The translations under genes were made by a program, and so were the position numbers. Under the pieces are notes generated by a model, which was not told where the DNA came from, did not search any database, and saw only the letters and a program-made list of their open reading frames with translations. A stretch of 64,000 nucleotides of DNA from Gnetum montanum. Taxonomy: Eukaryota > Streptophyta > Gnetopsida > Gnetales > Gnetaceae. Each line of letters begins with the position of its first letter. Within the stretch, counting starts at the first letter, position 1. Where the stretch lies: contig MNCI01007630.1 of assembly GCA_015680685.1 (NCBI GenBank), forward strand, positions 105,075 to 169,074, written 5' to 3'. Of this stretch, positions 55,877-64,000 are shown in pieces.

Positions 55877-56405
55877 GGTCTAGAAATGTGAAATTAATGT
55901 ATTGTGCAACGTATAGTGTATACGCTTCAACTAAGGGTGTATAATGATAGCGTATACAACATGTATGTTCGTAGCGTATATGGCCAGTGTAGACGAGTCT
56001 ATGAAGAAAGTGGCTCAGTGTATATGCTAGAGAGCATATGCAGCATCAGGGTACAGCGTAAAACAAGGCACGACGTAAAACAAGGCACATCGTAGAATAA
56101 GGCATAGCATAAAACAAGGCACAGCGTAAAACAAGGCACAGTGTAAAACAAGGTGCAACGTAAAACAAGGCACGACATAAAACAAGGCATAGCGTAAACA
56201 ATGCAGCGTATGGTTTTCTGATTAAGTTTTAATAGAGACAATGTAAACACTGAATAACGTAGACACTGGACAGTTTGCAGGCTGGGTTTTCAGACCGGGC
56301 TGCGTAGACGCTGGGAGGGTTTCAGTAGAAAGTGGCGTGTTGTTGGCGGCGTAGACGCTCAATAGTGTAAATGCTGGGAAATTTGGGGGTAAGGTTTTTA
56401 GGAGG
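55877..56405 (-). other. Untranslated leader of E9 between primer site and gag
   Basis: No gene. It contains scattered GCGTAAAC and GCGTATAC words and a tandem array of a 17-nt unit (56052-56205, listed separately). A packaging signal would be expected here, but none can be identified by eye. Confidence 0.6.
56052..56205. repeat. 17-nt tandem repeat in the gag leader of E9
   Basis: About eight copies of a unit like GTAAAACAAGGCACGAC run head to tail. Variation is mostly C/T and A/G at the CG of the GCGT or ACGT joint. The E7 leader (39387-39926) has GCGTAAAA words but not this neat array, so it looks specific to this copy. Confidence 0.85.
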
Positions 56406-56423
56406 CCCTCCTTCTAGCGCCAA
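56406..56423 (-). other. Primer-binding site of E9
   Basis: On the minus strand TGGCGCTAGAAGGAGGGC follows the 5' LTR after a 5-nt spacer. It begins TGG, the complement of a tRNA CCA end. Near-identical sites lie beside the LTRs of E1 (8218-8235), E6 (32849-32859, partial) and E7 (39927-39944). I do not recognise the priming tRNA; its 3' end would read GCCCUCCUUCUAGCGCCA. Confidence 0.85.
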
Positions 56424-56428
56424 TTTCT

Positions 56429-57695
56429 GTACCATCCGAAATCATTAGTCTCCGGCTGGAAGGAAACAGAGACCGTGGGATCACTGGACGCTCACAGAAG
56501 ACCCTGCCTTCGCTTGAGGGCAAGCTAGAATCCACGAAGGTAGAGTACCTTGGGTGGTCCACACGCAGATCAGACAAGGATTTCCCCGAACGTACACCGA
56601 AGTGCGATACGCTAGGTTATACGTAAACAACATAACAGCGTAAACGGAGTGTAAACAATGTAAACAATGCAAATAGAGCATGAATGTAAACAGATGTAAA
56701 CAGAATGCGTGCAAAAATTAATGGAAAATGTAAGCAATTATGGGAAGAAAATGTAACAATGGCATTACAGAATGAAAGTACAATGCACCAGTCTAACACA
56801 ATTGTGAATGGAACAGAAGGCGGATGAAAAGCCCCAGTGGATGCAAGGATGACAACGGCTGGATCACACTGTAAGTGCAGCATAGAGGTTGTCTCCTCAG
56901 CATATAGGGTTGTCTAGCGTAAGAGGGTTTTATGCTCTGGTTCGTAGCGTAATTGCTCTTTGGTATGATTTCAAATTTTTGCCAGCCGACCTAGATCAAG
57001 AGGAAAATCGAGGCTTTTATACCGGTTGTTATGCTAGACTCGGGTTGGGAGACACGTGGACGTTGACCAGGTGCAAAAAGGCATAAAATTTACAAGTGTA
57101 CAATATATTACATCTGTTGAGCGTATACGCTGAGCATGTATGCTGTATCAGGTAGGCATAGACTTTGGGCGTATACGCTGGATGTGCTAGGTGTAGATGT
57201 TGTGGATGCTGGGTGTATACGCTGAGCGTATATGCTGACAATGGTTGGGCATATACGCTGATGGCCGCTGGATGTATACGCCAGGGTGCATACACTGATG
57301 GTTGCCAACTTGCTTCAATCCTTACTCTTCAGTGTTGTCCTCATGCTGTCTTTGGAGATTTCATCGCCGAGCGTACACGTCTGTTACTGTGCCTGACGAG
57401 CGTACATGTGAGGTGTGTACGCTGGGCATATACGCTGAGAATGCCAGGAGTATATGCTGTGGGTGTGAACTTGGGTGTATACGCTGGGCGTATACGCTGG
57501 GGGTGTGAACTTGGGTGTATACGCTGGGCGTATACGTTGGGCGTATACGCTGCTGCTGTATACTTAGCGAAAATTAAGTATTTTGATCCCCAAAGTTGCA
57601 ATGTGTGACACCAAATGTAGTCGAGGTCGTCTGTGGGTCCCAGGGACCTGCTTCTTGTTGGACTAGTACCAAGCTCAAAATTTTGTGGTGTTTCA
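56429..57695 (-). repeat. 5' LTR of E9 (1267 bp)
   Basis: Matches the 3' LTR of E9 (42069-43287) and the LTR of E7 (39950-41087) along its length. The U3 part (about 57110-57560) is packed with the palindrome GCGTATACGC and its CpG-decayed variants. A TATA box reading TATAAAAG on the minus strand follows at 57014-57021. A CCTAT target duplication abuts its outer end, and the primer-binding site lies 5 bp inside its inner end. Confidence 0.93.
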
Positions 57696-57700
57696 CCTAT
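57696..57700. repeat. Target-site duplication of E9, right copy
   Basis: CCTAT next to the 57695 LTR terminus. Downstream the E8 gag frame resumes with the residues that precede the zinc knuckle in E7 and E9. Confidence 0.88.
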
Positions 57701-59402
57701 TCTAAGAGGTTTTAGGTTAGACAGATTCTGTGAGTATCACCAACGATGTGAGCATGGAACTGACTATTGCTTTACCCTAAAATAAGACATACAATGTATG
57801 ATTGATAGAGGTGAGATATTCTTTGATGAAGCCAACCCAGTAAGACCTCAAAATTAGTCTATGGGGGTCTACAAAGATCCTCTTAACATCAAAGAGTTGC
57901 CCTATGTGATTAACACCATCCATGTCGGTAATGAACAAGACATCCAACGAAGGCCTTTTGTGATTTGTGTGCCTTCTGAAACCGTGTTCACGCTAACACA
58001 TCCACATGCTATTTTTGGCACATATACATCTTCTATAGCATGAAAACCATTTATCATCGAAGTGCACCCTAAGGTTGCAATGGCAAACACACCAACGCAA
58101 AATTGACCCATCCCATTTGTAATTCGGGTGCCGAAATACTCCGATGTGCAACCCGCAACAGTTTCCTTGAGACCCTCCCGTGAACGCCTCACTGATAGAC
58201 TAACCAGAGAATGTTTGGCCAAAGAATGTCATGGCCATGAGTTAGGACCACAAAAACCCACACCGCTGAATGTTGTCCCTATGGTTCCAACTATTGATCA
58301 ACCTAGCATGAGTTGTCAAGACAAGAAATTGAGAGTGTCGAACGTCCCAAATCTAACAGATACAGTTAATAATGCAAAAACTCTTCCACGAGAGATACAA
58401 ATGCTGTGTCAAATGGATCTAGTCTCAATATATAAAAACATTCTAAATAGCAAAGACTTGGAAAGAGCCCTGACCCAAGTTAGACAGGCCTTAAAACAAA
58501 AGAACACCTCTCTAAGCCTATATGACCTAGTGATGACCTCCCTGGTACATCGAGAAGCTCTAGTGCGTATGTTGACTTCAATCCTTGTTAGTGAAGACCT
58601 TCCTACGAATGAACCATCTATTTACTCTGTATTATCCCCACATCAAGAATCAAGGTACACATCTCTAGGATTTCATGCCAATGACATTAAACGAGATGAA
58701 AAAATGGGAGAGGTAACTACCGCCCCTATGTTTATAACAATACAAGTTAACCAATTTAAGANACAATTTAAGATACATAGGGTTCATGTCGATGACGGGG
58801 CAACAACAAATGTAATACCTTTTCTTGTCATTGAATGACTAGGCCTTGCAGAACAAATACGGCCAACAGCAACATCATTCTTGAAATATTTCAGTAGTTA
58901 CCGTGTCATGGTAAAAGGCATGGTTACCTTGGATTTCATAGCAGGGGACCAATTCCCCACATTAGCTGAATTTGTAGTTGTAGATGAGATGCCAGGGTTC
59001 AATCTAATTTTGGGATGGCCTTGGTTAGCTCAATTGAAAGTCGTATCCTCACCGATTCATCAAGAAATCCACCTACCTTATGAGGGCGGTGAAATTATAA
59101 TACATGGGAATGCAGCAACCTCACTTACTTCCTCACACATTGGAATGAACCAAGATTCAGAGATTGAATTTCTCGAATCTAGGCAAGAAACCACTAGCGA
59201 AAACCTAGATATTGCTTAATCTCCAACCTGCGACCTTCCTAAAACACAGGAAGCATCAGAAGATGCAAACATAGGGGCTATTCCCATAGATGTCCCTTGG
59301 TCAAAACTACCATTTGACATATCCAGCGAGGAAGATGGCGAGTACGAGATCATGCCTACAAGTCCCACCCTTCACAACAAATTACAAAAATTAAAGAAAT
59401 AG
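57696..59402 (+). pseudogene. gag-pro: gag knuckle region, linker and protease of E8
   Basis: Resumes after E9 with CEYHQRCEHGTDYC, an intact C-x2-H-x4-H-x4-C knuckle. The linker has RRPFVICVP and IPFVIRVP. The protease (58128-59219) has LYDLVMTSLVHREALVRMLT, VHVDDGATTNVIP and FNLILGWPWLAQLKVVSS. The tail ends DVPWSKLPF and a TAG at 59400-59402. Near the N at 58762 the word CAATTTAAGA is duplicated. Confidence 0.9.
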
Positions 59403-59923
59403 ATCAAAAACTAAAACTGCCACACATCCAAAATGACATTAAACTACCAAACATCTACAACGACGTTAAACTAGCCATGGTAAGAGATGACCAGTTCTTC
59501 TCAATTTACCAAAACAACTATGGTCTCCTCCCCTTTCTTTGACAAAGATGCAATAGTTCATCATGGCTTTAAACTGATACACGTGGCCCGAAATGGCCTT
59601 AAACTAGAACACAATACATTATCATTTTACCAAAACTTTGCTACGTCATTATCATTTAAATTTTGCAAGATACAACTTCCATTTATGTTATGTTTACCAA
59701 ACATGATTTTAATTTACATTTACATTCACAAATAAACTTGAAAAAACAAAACAAAATATATAAATATATGTAATATAAAGTGTTAACATAGAAATAGGAT
59801 GATGATGTATTACAATATGATCATGTTACATATTTTCTCATACATCCCAAAAAAATAGCAAAACAAGCTAAAAAGCTAAAAAAACTAAGAAAAAATGTCA
59901 AGACTAACAAGCCAAATCATGCA
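59403..59923. other. Spacer between gag-pro and extra gene, E8
   Basis: Noncoding, AT-rich. Hairpin array at 59420-59615; the rest (59616-59923) holds nothing recognised. Confidence 0.65.
59420..59615. repeat. Hairpin array, E8 spacer
   Basis: Four units, the best being GGCCCGAAATGGCCTTAAAC, others CATCTACAACGACGTTAAAC and CATCCAAAATGACATTAAAC. Orientation as expected for a + strand element. Confidence 0.8.
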
Positions 59924-62900
59924 CTAACATTAGGAGGGGGCTGGTCCCCAAACTCCTCTATGTCATTAGCTCCTATCCCATTGGGGCCAGCCTCACCACC
60001 ACCACATCCCTATAATAGAAAGGAAAACAAAACAACAAAACAAACAAACAGATTAAAAGAGCAAAAGCACTAAGAAAAATGATGATGACTAAAGGCAATA
60101 AAACGGTACAAGACTAAAACACCCATAGGTGAGAAAGGCCTGAGATTAGTTTCCAGGCACCATAGAATCTCTTCTTCGGGCACACAAGCCTAGTCTCTCT
60201 CGAGTCCAAGGTCAACATTGGCTAAGGTTTTACCCTTGTCCACTAAAGTCCAAGAAGGGTGCTCTTAGGAGACCCCTCCACTTCTGTACACTCAACAAAA
60301 TTTTCATAAGCAAAGCACTAGCCTAACCCCTCGACAAACATCTCCAACTGGCAACGTTCAACTGATTCCTCTTTCAACCATTTCTTGTATTGATGCTAAT
60401 GATTCTTATGATCCTAGCCCCATTTATGTACTTTGGATGCAAAGTACTTCTAATCATGGCACTTCCTGTTCAATAAATCCATCTGGGCCCTCTGTTCAGC
60501 CAAATCCCAAGTTGCCTACACCTTGCCATTCAAGACTATCCAATAACGTGCATAGGTGATCTTTGATGTATGCTAGGTACTATCATTGGCCAGTCTAGTA
60601 GAGGAAAAATCATAACTGGCTTCCAAGTCATTCCTTTCCTCTGTTACCTTTTCCAAATTTTCCTTCAATGATTGAAATTCATGCCATAAGTATTCAATTG
60701 AGCACCTGCAGGTCCAGAGAGACTTGGCATTTGGAACAACACAACTTGAAACTACATCATAAATCCCTCTTGGGACCTGCTCAATATGTTCAGGAAATTC
60801 TGGGAGACCATCAATATGGGTAGCCTCGGAAGGGCTCCATTGAAGCTTTGCACCTACAAGTACAAACATCACACATGTGAGCTAATAAGAGATCACCAAT
60901 AGATACAATAGCATAATGAACTTAGGCACTTGGTATAAAGTACACACCTAATTTAGGATGAGCCTATTATAGATGAGAAACAACATCATTGACGATGCCC
61001 ATAATGAAGACTACTTTATTGGGCATCTCAGACCATGGCCTCAATTGACCAATACATGTTGGATTTACATGGGAAGGCATCTCAACTAGGGCCTGTAACG
61101 TTGACACATTTGCCTGAGATGCATGTGATTTAGGGGCTTCAGCATCCATGTATGGTGTTAGGAAAATTCAGGATAATCAAAATAATGTACAAAGCTAAGA
61201 AGTACGAAATGTGGATCAAACTAACACAACATACTAAGGAACCCTTTGCTGGTCAGCTCAGGCGGATCACCAAGGTGTAGAGACCCATCAAATAAGTTGT
61301 CAAAAACACCTTTCTCCTCGCTTGAATGCTTAAGGGCATCTAAAGCCTTAGCAAGTGTCACTTCCATGGTTCCCGTAATATGGGAATGTCCTCAGTTGTT
61401 TCTTCTCTCATTTCCTTCTCTTCATTTAGCCCAGTGATAACCATTTCAAGCTCACCCATTGGAGCCAATTCTTCCCTTTCCCTCTCGAGGGTACCCTCTG
61501 TTAACACCAATAAATCTAAGGTTAGCATGACATAATAGGTATGCACACTTAAGCAAGAAAATAAATTCAAAAGTGGTAAAAACACTTAAAGAAAAACAAT
61601 ACTTACTCGCTCCTGGCAAGATGAATCAGATCTTCTTTACTTTCGGTAGTCTCACCTACATAATAGGTTCCCTTGAATGCTAAGCCTTTCTCACCTTAGC
61701 CTTGGCTTTCTCAAGAGTCTCCTAAATCAAACGCTTAGCTCTCCTAACAATTGTGTGAAGTTTGGATGGTTCCAACCCTAAGCTATCACGTGAATGATGG
61801 GAACAACTGGCTACACCCCCTGTTGTGATGGAGACTGATTCTTCGATGTCTTTTGGGTGGATCTTGGGATCTAGTGGTGTTAAATAGATGATGGATCCAA
61901 GGACAAGACAACTATGAATTATCCCAAAACACATAATGGTTATCTCCATAGACCACTAAGAACTCAGCAAACCTACGGAGATAGCCCACGCAAAAGGAAA
62001 AGGTAAAATGGGATCTAGTATCAACATTGGAATGTAGCCTGATGATCTCTCCATGGAGCCCTAACCCAAGGAACTGCACCCAATTGTAGCACATACCGGT
62101 CTCCAAGACTGTGTGCATAATACATGTAGACTCAGCCCCAAGACTTCTCGCCTAAGAAAGAGACTTAGAAAATGCTCGTGCTCTAAAGAGCGGATACAGA
62201 AAATTTACCTCTGTCAAGCGAGTATTAGCTTACATAGCAAAACCCTTAGGATCCTGTGGTACACCTAGCCAATCTTCAAGTTTCTTCATCACATAGCCTT
62301 CTCTAGTTACCCTATCCACTACCACCTTAGCACCATCTACTGGTACGCCAAAAAGATTGGAAAAGAATTCGGTGGTTAGGTGGAAAGATACCTTAACTTC
62401 CCAAACTTGTGTAGTAAAATAGAAGACATCATCGTTAAAAGAGTCAACAATGGAAACCATTTTAGTCATGGGAAGGTTAGGAGTTAAGGCACTAAATAGG
62501 TCCATCAACCCACATTGGTAAGGTGGCTGATGATTTGTTCAGGTGCCTTCTTGTGCAGCCACCGTTGTGACTCCTTTGTCTCTCCAAACTTCATAGAGAG
62601 AGTGGCCTCAGTGCACCTAGATAGGACAGTAACCTCATCAAGGGAAATGACCACTGTAGAAAAGACAAAGAAGACATTGAGAAAAAATTTAAGAATATGA
62701 TAAGCAATGATGTAACAAAAATGAAAACTAAGCCTGGAACACAATCATTCACCGTTAGCAAATGGAGTAGGCACATTTGGTGCCTGATCAACCATTTGGG
62801 GAAAAACTAGCCCATCAAAAGACCAATTCTCATGCAACCAGCCACGAACTTTACAACATTTAAAGGTCCTAGAAAATTTTCTAGGATAATTGATAATAGC

Positions 62901-63554
62901 ACCCTTGGTTTTATCTAGCACCATAGCATGAAGAGTGAGGCCCATCATGAACGCCTCCAAGGCTATGCACGCTAAGGCAAGCCACTATCATCCTCATGCA
63001 ATCCATGCTCATCAACATGGGGCCTACAAAGGAATATTATTCATATGTAAACAATGACATAACATTAAAGGAACCAAGGTTAGGATGAGTATAAAAGAGC
63101 ATACTTGTTTACTCTGTACACTGTTCCAGGTGGATTTTTGAACAATGTATGCTCATGGAAAGCTAGAAAAAGAGTGCTACTACTGTTGTAATGGTTGCAA
63201 GATGGAAATATCCACATACAATTTAGAGGATGTGTAGATCTAGGACCTTTAGGAACACCTCCCTCGACTGTATAGGGTCCCTCGTCTATGTCAACAATGA
63301 AAGCTAACATGCCTCGTGTCGAGCCTAGTAACATGGTCTCAATAATATCATGAGTCAGTTGCTCACTCAAATAAGACCATATGAAAATGTTGAAATTTTG
63401 CAAAATAAATGATAAAAATACACCAACATTTGGGAAAAACCATATTACATGTGGCCCGATCCACATGTCATCACTAGGTATGTTTGGTTCGAAAAGGCCA
63501 AACCAAGATAGCACATCGACAATTTCAACCACAAGGAGAAAAGGATTAAGTCCC
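59924..63554 (-). pseudogene. Antisense extra gene of E8 (exons 2-8)
   Basis: Predicted exons on the minus strand: 2 (63554-63105), 3 (63023-62753), 4 (62653-61607), 5 (61497-~61240), 6 (~61151-60948), 7 (60853-~60124), 8 (60009-59924, TAG). Exon 2 is open for about 150 codons: FLLVVEIVDVLSWFG, FNIFIWSYLSEQL, LFKNPPGTVYRV, the best FCP1-like domain in the window; the first catalytic Asp is Glu and the second Val. Exon 4: FFSNLFGVPVDG, KKLEDWLGVPQDPKGF. Exon 6: WSEMPNKVVFIMGIVNDVV. Exon 7: coiled coil. Exon 8: GGGEAGPNGIGAND and PPPNV at the end, as in E7. Stops in exons 3, 4, 6 and 7. Type B. Exon 1 lies beyond the window. Confidence 0.84.
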
Positions 63555-64000
63555 CTGCATGGAGAAAGAACCTTAGGTAAGTGAATCAAAACATATAAAA
63601 CATATAAATTAAAAAAATAAGATAAGGCAAATAAATAAACTCAACAATTAAATAATATTTAACACACACAAGCTCACCCCATGAGACAAGAACACCAGTA
63701 TTTGTTTGGTGTATTTGATGCTTGTTGGGGAACATTAGGATCCATTTAACATTAGACAATAGTTCTTTACAAGAAATATGAAATTAACATTCGCAGAAAA
63801 GCATTTAAATCACTTAGTTCCAAGAAACATATCACCGACAAGTAGTGAGCATCCCATAATTCACACTATCCTTAATAATTCCTGAACCTCCCTTGCAACT
63901 CATGCTGCAATTTGGTAACTTGCACCCTTCGTAGCTCACGTTGTAGTTTACACTCTAGCAGCTGATGTTGCAATTTTCACCCTTTGTAGCTCATGCTGTA
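63555..64000 (-). other. Intron 1 of the E8 extra gene, reaching the window end
   Basis: AT-rich; from about 63890 a degenerate repeat with AGCTCATGCTGTA and GTAGCTCACGTTG words. No exon 1 candidate before the window end. Confidence 0.5.

Larger units (their letters stand above)
42069..57695 (-). mobile_element. E9: LTR-bounded Tat-lineage Ty3/gypsy element with antisense extra gene
   Basis: A 15.6-kb element lies between LTRs at 42069-43287 and 56429-57695. Both LTRs start TGTACC on the + strand and end GTGTTTCA, so the element reads TGAAACAC...GGTACA on its own strand. The flanks CCTAT (42064-42068) and CCTAT (57696-57700) form a 5-bp target-site duplication inside the gag of E8; removing E9 rejoins that gag reading frame. 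Order in element sense: 5' LTR, primer site, leader, gag, extra gene on the other strand, pol (RT, RNase H, second RNase H, integrase), 3' region, polypurine tract, 3' LTR. Protease and the last exon of the extra gene are deleted at about 53140-53165. The LTRs differ at about 29 of the first ~220 aligned bases (hand count), nearly all transitions, so this is an old insertion. Confidence 0.93.

Noticed and set aside
57165-57608. 147-codon + strand frame with Tyr/Arg/Trp-rich repeats
   Set aside because: It is a translation of the GCGTATACGC array in an LTR; the frame shifts between copies.
42069-57695. E9 as an active element
   Set aside because: Protease is deleted, pol and gag hold many stops, and the LTRs differ at roughly one base in eight in the part compared.

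Overview
This is transposon-packed nuclear DNA of a land plant. All recognisable coding sequence belongs to one family of long Ty3/gypsy LTR retrotransposons. The pol gene carries two RNase H domains (one next to RT, one before integrase) and gag carries a C-x2-H-x4-H-x4-C knuckle; both are hallmarks of the plant Tat lineage. No host gene, rRNA, tRNA or CRISPR array was found. The species cannot be named from the sequence. The high repeat load suggests a large genome, for example a fern, lycophyte or gymnosperm, but this is inference.

Layout, with elements numbered left to right. E1 (-): 1-9825, with 5' LTR, gag-pro and a convergent extra gene; pol lies off the window. E2 (+): 9826-~14215, interrupted by E1, with exon 1 of the extra gene and a deleted pol. 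E3 (+): ~15300-24982, with extra gene, RT-RNase H and 3' LTR. 24983-27118 is unassigned DNA. E4 (-): 27119-30510, a 3' LTR and 3' region. E5 (+): 30511-30977, a fragment of the extra gene. E6 (+): 30978-32859, an LTR plus partial primer site. E7 (-): 32860-41087, with extra gene, gag-pro and 5' LTR. E8 (+): 41088-42068 continued at 57696-64000, with gag-pro and extra gene. E9 (-): 42069-57695, bounded by two LTRs and a 5-bp CCTAT target duplication, and inserted into the gag of E8.

Main result. The family has the order LTR - gag-pro - [extra gene on the opposite strand] - pol - LTR. In E9 all parts lie between two LTRs, so the order is not an artefact of nesting. The extra gene is convergent with gag-pro in 4 of 4 testable copies (E1, E7, E8, E9) and divergent from pol in 3 of 3 (E2, E3, E9). 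It has about eight exons with GT-AG introns of mostly 75-110 bp, preserved at matching places in separate copies. Introns on the antisense strand would not be removed from the genomic RNA, which explains how they survive retrotransposition. Exon 2 encodes a domain resembling FCP1/NIF-type (HAD) phosphatases with its catalytic Asp residues lost; later exons encode a conserved unknown domain, a coiled coil and an acidic tail.

A second unexplained system: each of ten examined gene junctions carries an array of short hairpins followed by TTAAACTRG, always in the same orientation relative to the element. In E9 two back-to-back TATA boxes between the extra gene and pol suggest an internal divergent promoter, while gag-pro would be driven from the LTR. 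Nearly all copies carry stops, frameshifts and deletions, many of the C-to-T type expected from methylated DNA, so they are relics that together show the ancestral design.
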